Program-made: the position numbers and the translations under genes | Source of the DNA: Lactifluus volemus | Taxonomy: Eukaryota > Basidiomycota > Agaricomycetes > Russulales > Russulaceae | DNA length: 64,000 nucleotides | Reading direction: 5' to 3' | Assembly (NCBI GenBank): GCA_022376515.1 | Contig: WTXI01000056.1 | Span: 1 to 64,000, forward strand | Shown: positions 11,401 to 23,365 of the stretch, in pieces | Layout: each line of letters opens with the position of its first letter | Position numbering within the stretch: position 1 is the first letter of the stretch | Notes under the pieces: generated by a model | What the model was told of the DNA's origin: nothing | Databases searched by the model: none | Seen by the model: the letters and a program-made list of their open reading frames with translations, nothing else

Positions 11401-12326
11401 TTTTTTTTTTTTTTTGAAATCTGCATTTATAAAGCGCAAGATGTTTACTACCAACAAAGACGCGCTCGACTGTCACCACGATGAACAACAATCTAGGTAC
11501 TAGGGTGTGTGTGTAGCATGTATTTAATATGGAAAATGAGCACGGGAGGCAGGAGGGGATGGTGGGCGTGTGGCTTGGGCGTGCGCCCGCTGTGCCTAGC
11601 CATGGTCCTCGGGGGGTGGGTCTTGTCTTCGTGGCCTGATGCAGGCCTGTGAATCTTCGATGAAATTGGCAAAGGCTTCTCCGCCTTCCTTGGTGCCAAA
11701 GAGTATGAATGGGGAGATGTATTGGTCCGCGCTGCGGAGGTGTCGGTCACGCGCATCTTGAAAGAGGGCGCAGTGGAAGATGACGTGGGAAGGGGTCTGC
11801 AGGGCTACTCTGCCACACTGGCAGCCATGTGGGTCGGGGGCGCGTGGGCGGTGACGGGCGTTGTATTCCCCTGTAAATGCGTGTTCAGTAAGGAGTCTGA
11901 TGGCAGTGCAAAAAACTGCCCGGGGAGCTTTGGCAATTCCAATCATGAAGTCCGGGGGCGCACCCGAGGGGGGTGGTGTAAGGCACGAGATGCGGGATTT
12001 CTGCGGGGATTGTCCAGCCATATCTGCTCCCAATCCCGGATGGCTTGCTGGCGTGACGAGACGCGGAGAGCATCGATGGAGGGTGCCGTAACGTTCAGGT
12101 CTGGAGGGGCGGCTGTTGCGGCCTCCACCGCTAGCGCTTGGAGGCGCTTGAGGGGTTGGAAACTAGCAGCGCCTGGGATCCAGCGGAGTGACAGTGAGGT
12201 TGTCTCGTGGGTGTGCAGAATGGTCGCGGCTGTGTCACAGATGACTCTGCACGCATCGGCATGGTCATGGCGGTCGGTGGTCTGACAGTACGTGAGTACA
12301 TGGTGATCGGCGGTGTAGATGGTGAC
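11401..12326 (-). mobile_element. 5'-truncated LINE (non-LTR retrotransposon)
   Basis: The minus-strand 3' end is a 15-base poly(A), seen as T at 11401-11415. A 14-bp target duplication, CGTGTCTTGGGGCC, lies at 11387-11400 and 12327-12340. The 926-bp insert encodes the end of ORF2: an RNase H-like stretch (about 12128-12326, IYTADHH... RWIPGAA) and the C-terminal zinc motif (within 11596-12033, HAFTGEYNARHRP then CQCG...TPSHVIFHC). A frameshift near 11945 separates these two parts. It is a dead-on-arrival copy sitting in the upstream region of G2. Confidence 0.9.
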
Positions 12327-12340
12327 CGTGTCTTGGGGCC

Positions 12341-13869
12341 ATCGTTACATCGTACGTAGCTGTATGATTAATATGAACATGCTACATAAATGCAGATTCA
12401 AAAGCAAAAAGACTTTGCATAGCTGTGAAGATATGTCATACTGTATCTGCTCTTTCCATTCCCCGACAATGAAATCGACGGAAAGGGTGCTGACACTTGG
12501 GGGGGAGTCTAACTGTTGTATAGGCTTCCTCTACTTTAGTACTTTTTCCTCCACCCATCCTTGTGGCTTTTCCTGTCCGATAACTGTCATCCCTATCACG
12601 ATGCCTGCGTGCGATCTTCCGTCATGAGGGCGTCGCGGTGGCATTCTCTCATTAATCCCCTCCCGTTCGAGTGCATCTCAGCACTTTCTCATATTCCCAG
12701 TACTCGTGCGATATTAGACGCCCAATTGTACAACACCACTGGGACCATGCTAGACTCACAAGAAAGAGCCGAAGGATCTAGGTTGTGTCGCTCCGCGCAA
12801 AGGCTGAGCGCTGATCCTCGTAGGGTCTGCCAGTGCCTTATGTGGGGCAGGCTCGCGCAGTAGGCGTCGCTGCCCAATGGTCGACAACATTTTGGGTACG
12901 ATATAGAGCCGACTTCAGGATTTCACCTCACACATTGACTATGTAAAATAAGAAATATCAGCACAGGGCGGAACGCCAGGCACTTATTACTTGGCACGCA
13001 TTCCTCGATGAGTCCATGTGGCTGTAGTCTAACGAGCATTCACCGATTCAACATACGCAGATGGAACGAGGCCATCCTGAACGTCCGAAACACCCATTGG
13101 TTTAACTACGAAATGTCAGCGATAGACCCGAGCTACATAAGGGATGAACGCACTCGTCATCGGATTTCTCGATGAGTAAGAGCAGTTGACCCTCTTTCAT
13201 CTTCGGATTGGGGAGCGTAGTCATATGATGCCTTGAGAATGGCAATTTATTCCTCGTATTTGTCACTCATGAGCGCGCACAAAGTTTGTTGTCAAGAATT
13301 GAGATAGAGTTGTCGCTCTCACTCTCGCACGTGGCTGGAGCACGCCCTCTTACATAATACGTTGCCGCCCGCAGCTCAGCGCTCAGGAAAAGTCAGCATG
13401 AGCGCCTCTTATGCGCTTTGCGCCAGCCGGACCCTACACTTGGCGAGGACATTTGAACTAACTGTTCGTCTGTTTATTAATAAATTACACAATCTGGTTA
13501 TTCTCTGCTCGTGATACTTCTGGTGCAGTTACTTTTGACCTTGCGGTCCTTCGATCTTTGGCTGAGAAATAGACATTCCTTTTTGGAAACCAGTCGTTTC
13601 AATCTGTTCGTCTCTGACTGTTTCAGTTTCTCGAACATGAGTCACTTGTCTATTTCTCGAAATATTTTTACCTTGGGACGCCAGTGGTGCCCCCGTTGGG
13701 CAGCGTCCCAGGTTCCCTTCCATTCGAGTCGTCCTCGAGAACACATCCTACTCCTCGCACAAATTCTTCAGCCGAACGACCCGCGTCTTGCCACTCAAAT
13801 CTATTTTGATCCAGCTTGATAGTTGATAACCCTTGACATGGACCAAAACGGTCCGCGTCTCCCGGGAAG
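12341..13869. repeat. Segmental duplication, copy 1 (upstream of G2)
   Basis: No intact gene. The stretch matches 17051 to about 18550 closely and in order: former upstream DNA of a DUF6535 gene (12341-12880), a dead copy of the SLA1 5' end (about 12890-13270), SLA1 upstream DNA (13271-13520) and array spacer (13520-13869). The common origin of copies 1 and 2 shows that G2 and G3 arose from duplication of a large unit. Confidence 0.75.
13037..13270 (-). pseudogene. SLA1 5'-end pseudogene, copy 1
   Basis: This matches exons 1-2 of the SLA1 gene at 22091-22339, which encode the first SH3 domain. The frame opens at ATG 13270 but reaches a TAA at codon 8. Further on the copy lacks about 9 bases that encode an acidic stretch, and it has lost the bases before the exon 2 acceptor. 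The rest of SLA1 is absent. It cannot encode a useful protein. Confidence 0.85.
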
Positions 13870-14387
13870 TTATCAATAACCATACACCGCTGTCCGCGCG
13901 GGCACCATCTATTAATGAACAACTGACGGCACGCTGTTGTATCCAACTCGGAAGTGCAGTGATACAAACTCTTTAGCAAGGGCAGCCACGATCGAACGAC
14001 GTACAACAGAAGCGCTGAGTATTGCTCGAAACAAAACCCCTGGGCGCTGAGCGCTATTTATACAACGTCTCGCTTAGGTGAAATTGAAGGCATAAAAGAG
14101 GCACGGAACAAAGGATCAAGACCTGGTGAGCGGCAAATATCGTACAGTAAACAAAACGTATACAAGAGTCGGACATTGCAGGATAGCGTGAATGAGAAAC
14201 AAGCAATTGGTCGAAGGAAGGAATCCGAGTCAAGCGTGCTGGTATTGAACGCGGTACCGATCCAGGGAACAGTGTGCACATCGACTTGGTAAGAGCAGTC
14301 AGAATCGGCGTCGACATGTGATCTCAAAAGACAAAGAACCCACCAGTATACATATCCAATAGGAGCCTCACGAGAGGCTGCACGGCT
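13870..14387. repeat. Downstream array module, G3 copy
   Basis: Gene-free. It begins near the ACCATACACCGCTGTCCGCG block and contains the GGGCGCTGAGCGCTATTTATAC element at about 14042-14063. This is the same module as at 2766-3303 and 23366-23861. Confidence 0.65.
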
Positions 14388-16887
14388 CTATGCTGGACGG
14401 TCAATGCCGCCAGAGGAGGATACCGAGTCGGGGGAAACTAAAAGACGCGAAGCATCCGCCGCTAGGTCTGGGACGGACATAGCCGACTCGCGAGGTTGCT
14501 CTGTGATATCCAGGGGTGGTGGGAGAGATATAGATGTCGGAAACGTGGAGGGGAGAGGAAGAGGTGTGTCACTGGCAACTGTGCCCGAGAATGATGATGA
14601 TGGAATGTCAGGGACAACTCCGAGACCTGCATTCATTTGCGGATCGGGACTACGGCTAAGCGGTGGGGAAAAGGATGGGTGAGGGATGAATATAGACACT
14701 GCCGGTGCGGGATTCGGGTCCAACTCTGAGTTGGAAGTGGGCGAGATGGTAGGGGGTTTGTCAGTGAGACCTTGGGTTATTATATCAAGTGAAGTAGCAG
14801 CGGGGTCAAGATTGTCGGGAGGAGAGCGGTGGGAGGACTCGATGGTTGGGGGAGCATGAAGAACACCATGTAGAGATGATTCTCCGACAAAATGTACGCG
14901 GTTATCATCTTCGGTCGATGCGGGGAAGGATGACACGGCGGGCTCTGTGGAAGGGTTCAGAAAGGCGTCGGGAGAGTCGGAGGTGGTCGCGAGAGGATGA
15001 TGACCCGGGACATTGCATAGTGGGTACGAAAATGGGTCGTCCAGAACGTCCCTATAATCAGGTGTGGAACCATCGAAGGCGGTCGGGGCAGCATCGGTGC
15101 CTCGATGTAAAGAGATATAAAGATGCCGAATAGGGATGAGAATATAATAAGGAATGTCATAAGATCCACGGTCGTGCGCTTCTCGAGTGATCTCGTTCCA
15201 CAAATCACAGAAGTCGTGCTGCAGTCCAGGAAGAGTACTTTCAATGCCGAATACGCGAATGGACTGCAGGATGACCCGTAGCGACGCTAGGGAATCTAGA
15301 CTCTTGAGACACAAGCGGAAGAGTGGGCGAATGATGTGGATAAAGTTGGCAAGTAAAACGCTGTCACCATTTGCAAGGTAATTTCCAAAATCTTCTTCTG
15401 ATACACCAAGTTGATCCTTGGCTAGTACCTCCCAAAGCTTATCTTGTTCTTGCATCTTCGCAATGACGCCAGCAATTATCCAATGAGAACATAAACCATG
15501 AACTTGGCCATCACTAAATTTTGTCAGAGACAGCCACATATCCCCCTTTCGCAACAGATCCACACCGGGACCGAAAACGATCCCGAGGGTGCGCACGGTT
15601 GCCTGGGAGAGTCGTGCTGCATCGATAGCCTTCGCGCAGATGATGACCCGCCTTTTCTTGTCTTCCGCCGACAAAAAACTAGATGACAAGGTATGGTGAC
15701 AGAAATTGGAAAACGCCTCTGTCAATGTCTCGTCAAACTTGGTGAAATCGAGTTCTAGGCCACGTGATCGGACTACTTCGGAGCTACAGAAACCAGGGAT
15801 GGCTTCGAAGAACTGCTCAAGCTCCTTATCTTCTTCCAGAGCTTGAATAGTCCATGTTAGGATATGGTCGGTGATCGTCGTCGACAATTTCGAGCCAGAT
15901 TCTTGGACGATCCTCGTTAGGCCCTGAAAAGGTAGATCGCTTTCGAGGTACCGCCACTGAGAAAGAAGGTAAAGAATTCGGCGGATGGGAGAGAACGTGA
16001 AATTAAAGAAGAGCCACACTGACGAAGAAAGTGGTGAATAATATGGGCTATCGTGCCAGAAAATTGGCATCAACGTGATGCATCCATATACACCTCCAGC
16101 AAGCCCAACCCACCAAACAACCACACTGAACACAGTATGGTTGATGTTGAACAGATAAATAGCCAATCCGGTGAAGAACAGAAACAACGACAAGTGTAGC
16201 AGAGCGGGCAGTGTTTCAACAGACCAAGGAAGGTGAAACGTTTCGACACCATTAGCAAAGAATGCACGGATTGGAGCTCGCTTGTGTGGACTGTATAGTG
16301 GCGGTTGAGTGATTGTGAGGAATCGACGTGCCCATTGCTGTAACATTGTCGCCAGTAGAGCAGATGTGAGACTGATGACCAAACTGAGGAACCAGAGTGA
16401 ATTGACTAAGACTGCTGATTTCGGAGGAGAGAAGACGGGTGGTTGAACTGGAGTGGCAATGATCGATGCACGAGATATGTTTGTGTCGGCAAGAAGTTGA
16501 TAGATGTTTGCGAGATAGAACGCAGTGGAATCCTGTGGATTCTGTTTTAGGTCTTGAACGGAAACAGTGAGCAATGCTGCGAGTGCAGCCGAGAATAAGC
16601 CGGTCTACGGTATTTACGTTAGTCACTGGGCTCTAGTGTAGAGTCGATATAAGGCCTCACGAAGATAAGGATGCCGTCTGCATCCTTTTGCCAACGTTTG
16701 GTCATTTTTTTATCTTCTCCCTCTGTCATCTTAATGTACATATGGAAGAGGGGACCTGAGGTATCTGAAAAGATGGCCTGCCCTTGCGATGATCGACCTT
16801 GCTCTGTCCAAGCCTGAGGGCTGGCTGATAGGGCGGATGAACGTGATGATGATCACTTGGACTAACGTATAACATACTGTCGTCCAT
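14388..16887 (-). CDS. DUF6535 membrane protein G3
   Basis: Exons complement(14388..16604, 16661..16824, 16878..16887) give 797 codons including stop, about 796 residues; introns are 56 and 53 bp. The start chosen is the ATG of ATGGACGACA, which directly precedes a GTATGT donor. No upstream in-frame ATG was seen, but the very short first exon makes the start uncertain. Four hydrophobic segments lie within the first 190 residues of the long exon. The IPGFCSSEVV and LYISLHRGTDAAPTAFD blocks are present. The Ser/Pro tail contains the segment DAFLNPSTEPAVSSFPA that is typical of this subclass (G2, G3, G9). An intact member of the array; function unknown. Confidence 0.8.
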
Positions 16888-18640
16888 TTCCTGTTGAGGT
16901 AGATTCTCTCTGTTGGTGGCTTCCGGGGTAGCAGGTCGGGACGAGAGGAGGAACGGAGCGTAAATCGAGGTGAGGCGACGAAAGTACAAGTACAGTTACG
17001 TAAGATCAAGTGCATCATGATAAACGCCGACAAGCCGCGTGCCTTGGGGCCATCGTAGTATACTTAGCTGAATGATTAATATGAACATGCTACATAAATG
17101 CAGATTCAAAAGCAAAAAGACTTTGCATAGCTGTGAAGATATGTCGTACTGTATCTGCTCTTTCCGTTCCCTGACGATGAAATTGACGGAAAGGGTGCTA
17201 ACACTTGAGGAGGAGTCTAACTGTTGTATACGCTTCCTCTACTTTTTCTTCCACCCATTCTTGTGGCTTTTCCTGTCCAATAACTGTCATCCCTATCGCG
17301 ATGCTTGCGTGCCATCTTCCGCCATGAGGGGGTCGCAGTGGCATTCTCTCGTTAATCCCCTCCCATTCAAGGCCACTTTCTCATATTCCCAGTACTTGTG
17401 CGATATTAGACGCCTAATTGTGTGTCACCGCTAGGGCCATGCTAGACCCACAAGAAAGAGCCGAAGGATCTAGGTTGTGTCACTCCGCACAAATGCTGAG
17501 CACTGATCCTTGTAATTTCTTCTGCCTTATGTGGTGCAGGCTCGCACAGCAGGCATCACTCCCCAATGGTCGACAATATTTTTTGGCATGATATTGAGCC
17601 AATTTCAGGATGTCACCTCACACATTGACTATATAAAATAAGAAATATCAGCACAGGGTGGAATGCCAGGTGCTTATTACTTAGCACAGATTCCTCGATA
17701 AGTCCAGGTGGCCGTAGTCCAACAAGCACTCACTGATTCAACATACGCAGATTGAACGAGGCCACCCTGAACGTCCGAAACACCCATTGGTTTAACTTTC
17801 CACCAACTACGAAATGTCAGCTATGGACCCGAGCTACATAAGGGATGAACGCACTTGTCGTCATCGGATTTCTCGATAAGTAAGAGCAGTTGACCCTCTT
17901 TCATCTTCGGATTGGGGAGCGTAGTCATATGATGCCTTGAGAATGGCAATTTATTCCTCGTATTTGTCACTCATGAGCGCGCACAAAGTTTGTTGTCAAG
18001 AATTGAGATAGAGTTGTCGCTCTCACTCTCGCACGTGGCTGGAGCCACGCCCTCTTACATAATACGTTGCCGCCCGCAGCTCAGCGCTCAGGAAAAGTCA
18101 GCATGAGCGCCTCTTATGCGCTTTGCGCCAGCCGGACCCTACACTTGGCGAGGACATTTGAACTAACTGTTCGTCTGTTTATTAATAAATTACAGAATCT
18201 GGTTATTCTCTGCTCGTGATACTTCTGGTGCGGTTACCTTTGATCTTGCGGTCCTTCGATCTTTGGCTGAGAAATAGACATTCCTTTTTGGAAACTAGTC
18301 GTTCAATCTGTTCATCTCTGACTGTTTCTCGAGTTTCTCGAACATGATTCACTTGGGACGCCGGTGGTGCCCCCGTTGGGTAGGGTCCCAGGTTCCCTTC
18401 CAACCGAGTCATCTTCGAGAACAGATCCTACTCCTCGCACAAACTCTTCAGCTGAACGATCCGCGTCTTGCCACTCGAATCTACTTTGATCCAGCTTGAT
18501 AGTTGATAACCCTTGACATGGACCAAAACTGTCCGCGTCTCCCGGGAAGTTATCATGAACCATACACTGCTGTCCGCGCGGGCGCCATCTATTAATGAAC
18601 AACCGACGGCACGCTGTCGTATCCAACAGTGATACCAGTA
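16888..18640. repeat. Segmental duplication, copy 2 (upstream of G3)
   Basis: No intact gene. It contains the G3 upstream region (16888-17570), the second dead SLA1 5' end, SLA1 upstream DNA, and a truncated piece of the downstream array module (about 18550-18640) that abuts the 3' end of the SLA1 gene. It corresponds to 11242-11400 plus 12341 to about 13950 with the LINE removed, which confirms the LINE as a later insertion. Confidence 0.75.
17728..17974 (-). pseudogene. SLA1 5'-end pseudogene, copy 2
   Basis: Same relic as 13037-13270, with ATG at 17974. It shares the TAA at codon 8 and the internal deletion with copy 1, so these defects predate the duplication that separated the two. It retains the bases before the exon 2 acceptor that copy 1 has lost. 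Confidence 0.85.
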
Positions 18641-18700
18641 GTGCGTTTTGTATTATGGTTGACGTAGTATTTGCGTCCACCATAGGTTGTGGTGCAAGTG
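18633..18700 (-). other. WW-core-like fragment at the SLA1/array junction
   Basis: In a frame different from SLA1, the bases just before the array junction encode YGGRKYYVNHNTKRTT, which strongly resembles the central strand of WW domains, where a W would normally follow. The frame runs into array DNA after RTT. It may be a shred of a neighbouring gene joined during the rearrangement, or a coincidence within degraded SLA1 repeats. Confidence 0.3.
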
Positions 18701-21700
18701 AGGGTTGGAAACCAGTCGGTTGTGGAGCCAGCTGGAAATCGTCGGCTGTGTAGCCAACGACGGCTGGAAACCTGTCGGTTGTGGAGCCTGAAAACCCGTC
18801 GGCTGTGGTTCAAATCCACTGGTAGGTTGGAACCCGGTCAGCTGTGGTCCCAAGAACGAGGGCGAAGTTGCCGGGCGCGTAGGCACGAGCGGGGCGAGCA
18901 GGCCTTGGTTTACCGGGACCAGCGCGAGCGGGCCACGCGGGCCGCCAGCCGCGGGAGGAGGGAGAAACCCGGTTCGTTGGGCCTGAAGCAGGTGTTGACC
19001 GAGTGGTGAGGGCGATGGCCCGACGCCGAGGCCTTGATTGTAGCCGGCTGGAGGAGGCGAGGTGATCGATGGTGAGGGTGTAGCGGCAGGAGAAGGTTTC
19101 GGAGCCGCGGCTGGGCCGGGAGGTTGCACGCGCAGCTGGCTGAGACGCGCGAGTTGGTCAAAGATGTCAGCCTCTGTCGTCTTCGCTAGTCCACCGGGGC
19201 TGGTACTGGATGAAGTAGCTATCTGTGTTGCTGGAGCAGACGGGGCACGCGGAGGTTGTGGCGGGAGTGAAGAGGTAACTGCGGCAGGGAGAGGTGGCAC
19301 TGATGGGACGCGTTCCGGGACGGGGGGTGTCGCAGCGACGGGCTTGGTCGAGCTCGGTCTATTTGTCCACGCATCGTCATCGAAGCCCGATGGAGCAGCA
19401 GAGTTCGACCTTGAAGGGACCTGTGAAGGTGGGGACAAGGTGGTCGGCGCAGACGTTGGACTGGATACTTGTGGGGTCGTCGAACGGGCTATCTGTTCCG
19501 ACGCGGTCGAGATGGCACCAAGATCGACAGCACCGGGAGCAGTGCTTCCCGTCTTGCTCGGCGTCGGGCGTCCTCTCCGCGCATTCTTGAGCTGACCACC
19601 GGGATTGGTGAACAAGTTAGGTGGCCCGGGGCTAGGCGTAGCGCGCGCAGACATCGACCGTTCGTCGTTGCCGAGGAGATTCACCTCCGAGGAAGCAGGC
19701 TTTGATGGAGCCTTTGGACGCCGCGCGTCGATAACCTTGGCGACGCGGATGATATCGCCTTCGCGCAAGCCCAGAGTGCGTAGAGTGAATTCCGAAATAT
19801 CAGGCAGAATCGATTCGTCGATCTTGTCCCGCTCAAAGGAAGAGGCGTAGCGCGTGCAATCATCCAGATCACACCCTGCGTTGAGGAAAAATTCGAACCA
19901 GTCTATCTGTGGGCCCTTCTTCTGAGGCGCAGGAGCTGGCTGGGGGGATCGATGGCGCTTCGCCAGTGGCTCATCGTCCTCGTCACTCTTTCGTGAGCTC
20001 GAGCCCCCGCGACCCATGATCTTCTCCACGTAGCGCACATCTTCAACTGACATCTTCTCGGATGGTACTTCGATGATCACGCCATTCATCTTGTGTAGGC
20101 GGAGCACGCCGTTCTTGTAGCCGAGGAAAGCGGCCACAACACGAAACTGCCCAGATCGATCGCGCCACTCGCGCGTCTGGTTTGGATCGGGGGGAGCACC
20201 TGGTAGAAAGTATGGAAAAGAAATCAAGCGAAAGAAGACATAGCAACTCACGCTTTTCGATGGACTTGCGGGAGTCAGAACTAGACTTTGATGAAGATGG
20301 ATGAGACGAGGCCTTTGCCTTGGTCGATCTTTTCTCGCGCCGGTCTTCCCCCTCGGGTTCGTCCTCCGCGCGCTCCTTCTCGCGCCTTTCACGGTCCTCG
20401 CGTTCACGTTCACGTTGCTCGCGTTCGCGTTCGCGCTTCTCCTTCTCTTTGCGTTTACGGTCGGCTTCGGCGGCCATTGCTGCGGCCTTGGCGCGTTGTT
20501 CTCGTTCCTCCGTCTCCTTCCGCTCGCGCTTCTCTTTTGCCTCACGTTCCGTGCGTTCCTCTGCAGCGCGCTCCTCCGCTTCACGCTCAGCCTCGCCGTC
20601 GTCTTCTCTCGCTTCCGGTTCGACCACCCGAGCAGGCGAGCGGCCCATGGCTGCGGGGTGCAAGTCTCCACTAGTCGAGGAAGGACGCAGCTCGATATAT
20701 GACGCAGGCACAACCCCCTCATTGTCTTTCACGTCCCTACACTTCCACCACTCGTCGCCGTCTTGCTCGATTACCCATAGAGCATCGCCCTCGGCTACGG
20801 TCAGTTCATCATCGCCCTGAGCCTGGAAGTCATACAAAGCGTAGGCCTCTAGACCGTCCACATCTTCGAGCTTGGGTGGTTCCTCTTCTTGTTCTAGGGG
20901 AGATGTGGAACGTGGGGGAATAATGGCAGGGCTTGCCTCGGAGAAGTGCACGCCTTTCTTACCAGGACTGTGCGCCCCATCTGTACGCAAAGGTGGAGGA
21001 AGTGTGCGTTGTACTGGAGCGGTGGGTTCGGACGCAGCTTCGGCTTCCGGTCCGGCTGCCGAGTCGGTACTGCCGCGAGCAAGACTGCGCGAAGACTCGA
21101 GTTTGGCTAGAATCTCTTCAGCCGTATCCTTGTTGCCTGCATGAAAGTGCAGACTCGTAGCGACCGTGCCACCAACTTCGATCAGTACATGTTTTGACTT
21201 GTCGATATGCGCTGAAGTAACGTCACCAGTCTGCCACTTTTGCACTGGTGTCTGGCATCCGGGATCGACGTCAATGCCACGGAGCGCACAGGAAGCACCT
21301 GTTCGAAAACGTACCTTGTCGGCCTCACTAGCAAAAAATACGGCACCATTACCAATTCCAAGGGTGCCCTTCTTCTTCTTGCCTTTCTTGTCCACCTCAG
21401 AGATTGCCCAAGTCATGATGGGGTCTGCCTTGGCCTTGGAGGCGGTGGAGCGGACGAGCTCTGCAGGATCGACATATGTGCTGACCGGACGCGCTGGGCG
21501 GGGAGGAGAATTGGGAACGACAATGCTGGGAGCTGCGGAAGGAGCAGGGGCGGGGGCGGAGGAACCGGAATCATCCATACTCTAGCGCTAAAATCAGTGC
21601 CAAGTCGAAGAGAAAGAGTAGAGAGGGCGACCTCAACATAATTCCCAGGAATGTAGCCGACCTTGCCACTGTCCTTCTCTTGCACAAGCAGCCAACCATC

Positions 21701-22339
21701 GTCCTCTATGCCAAACGCGAGCAACACCTGTTCCTCTTTCAAGGATAGTTCACCTTGAGCAGCCGCGTCGTAATCATATTGTGCCTTTACAATGGAGGAG
21801 TGCTCGGCCTATGTTAAACGGAAACAACGTGAGCAACCAACCAAACCACAACACGAAAATGGGAGAAAGGGCGACCGAAGTTTTTAGGGTAATCTTGAGA
21901 AGTATGTGTGAAGTGATAAGGGCTGAGGCACCACCGACAAGGCCGGGTTACTGGGCACAATATTGAGCCGATTTCACCTCACACATCGACTATGGAAATA
22001 AAAAGTATCGGCACAGGGCGGAACGCCAGGCGCTTATAACTTGGCGCGGATTCCTCGACGAGTCCATGTGGCAGTCCAATGAGCACTCACCGATTCAACG
22101 TACGCAGATGGAACGAGGCCACCCTGGACGTCCGAAACTCCCATTGGTTTAACTTTCCACCAACTACGAAATGTCAGCGATGCACCGGAGCTACACAAGG
22201 GACGAACGCACTCGTCATCGGTTTTCTCGACGAGTAAAAGTAGTTGATCCTCCTTGATTTCGATTTCATCTTCGGATTGGGGAACGTAATCATATGATGC
22301 CTTGAGAACGGCGATGTATTCCTCGTGTTCGTCACTCAT
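18653..22339 (-). CDS. SLA1: SLA1-like endocytic actin-patch scaffold, 3' end damaged
   Basis: Exons complement(18653..20199, 20252..21581, 21632..21808, 22091..22163, 22212..22339). Domains in order: SH3-1 (residues 6-65; ASYDYVPQSEDEIEI... DWWKVKP), SH3-2 (about 70-125; AQYDYDAAAQGELSL), a PH-like region near 180-290 (EVDKKGKKKKGTLGIG), SH3-3 (about 370-425; ALYDFQAQGDDELTV), a charged Glu/Arg-rich stretch, the SLA1 homology domain 1 (EWRDRSGQFRVVAAFLGY), the SAM-like SHD2 (IDWFEFFLNAGCDLDDCTRYA) and a Pro-rich tail with PQPTGFQ repeats. Sla1 links clathrin cargo to Pan1/Las17 and branched actin at endocytic sites. Near 18740 a one-base shift leaves the repeat frame, and at about 18640 the sequence changes to array DNA, so the final repeats are lost. 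Intron 2 is long (282 bp). Whether this is the functional genomic copy cannot be decided here. Confidence 0.85.
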
Positions 22340-23365
22340 GAGCGCACAAGTTTGTTGTCAAGAATAGAGATAGAGTCGTTGGTATTGACGCTCTCTCTCT
22401 CGCACCGAACCGGGCTGGAGCACGGCGCTTATGTAATCCGTTGCCGTACACGCGCAGCAGCGCTCGAGCGCCTCTTCAGTTATACGCTTTGGACAGTGCG
22501 AAAACATTTGAACTAACTATTCGTCTGTTTATTGATAAATTACACAATATTATCCTCTGCCCAGATCTCATGGTTCTTATGGTGCAGTAATCTTCGATCT
22601 TGCCGTCTTTCGATGACCATGTCCTCTTTCTGTCTTGCTGACTCTTGCATATCATATACTCCTCACGTTCAAGGCGACCGAGATCTTGTCTCGGATCAAA
22701 GGGAAAAATGACGAGGCTTTTCCAGATTACGGTACCTTTACTTTTGTGACGGTGAAAAGCGTGTTTGAATAAAACATACTCCGACCACTCTTTCCTCCCA
22801 GTAGTATTTATGACAACTCGATCTGCCCTCCCCCCGTGTCACAGAGAGTATTTCTCAACTATAGTTGGCGACCGCGAACTCAAGCAATCTCCTGCTGGGT
22901 CATGTACCAACAAGGAATCCCCTTCTTCATGTAGCCCTGATGAGAGTACCACATCACCATCCGACAACCTCAAGCTTTTACAAAAAGACAATGGAACTCC
23001 ACGCGTCACATCCGAATCTCCTGGGGTGCATCCCTTTTCGTAATTGCGCCAGCATGATTGACCTACTCCCATTCTTCAGTCTACAGCGATAATAGCCTAC
23101 ATGAACTATTTGAAAGCCTTGCTGGAGAAAAGCTCGAAATCTTCCGCTCCGAAGAAATGGACATTCCTTTTTAGAATCTACTCGTTTCAATCTGTTCCTC
23201 TCTGCCTGTTTCTCGAACATGAGTCACTTGCCTATTTCTCGAAACGTGCCACCTTGCGACGCCAGTGGTACCCCCCCCCCCCCCCGTTGGGCAGCATCTC
23301 AAGTCTCCCGTCTTCCAATTGTTGTTCAAGTTGTGGCGCACTGACCCCTCGCCACAGTTAATCAC
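22340..23365. other. SLA1 upstream region and array spacer
   Basis: No gene found. The first 250 bp are the SLA1 upstream region; they are homologous to the DNA flanking both SLA1 pseudogene copies, so the duplication included the promoter. Bases 22650-23100 have no match elsewhere in the window. From about 23150 the spacer shared with other units begins (for example 28120-28300). Confidence 0.5.
23271..23285. repeat. Poly-C tract (15 C)
   Basis: The homologous spots in other units (such as near 13687 and 18370) have only five C, so this is a local homopolymer expansion. Confidence 0.9.

Noticed and set aside
14404..14682. Plus-strand frames repeated at the ends of all DUF6535 genes (also 3380, 23947, 28923)
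   Set aside because: They are antisense to the low-complexity Ser/Pro tail, so their conservation merely follows the sense strand.
20301..20820. Long Arg/Ser-rich plus-strand frames
   Set aside because: They are antisense to the Glu/Arg-rich segment of SLA1 and are compositional artefacts.
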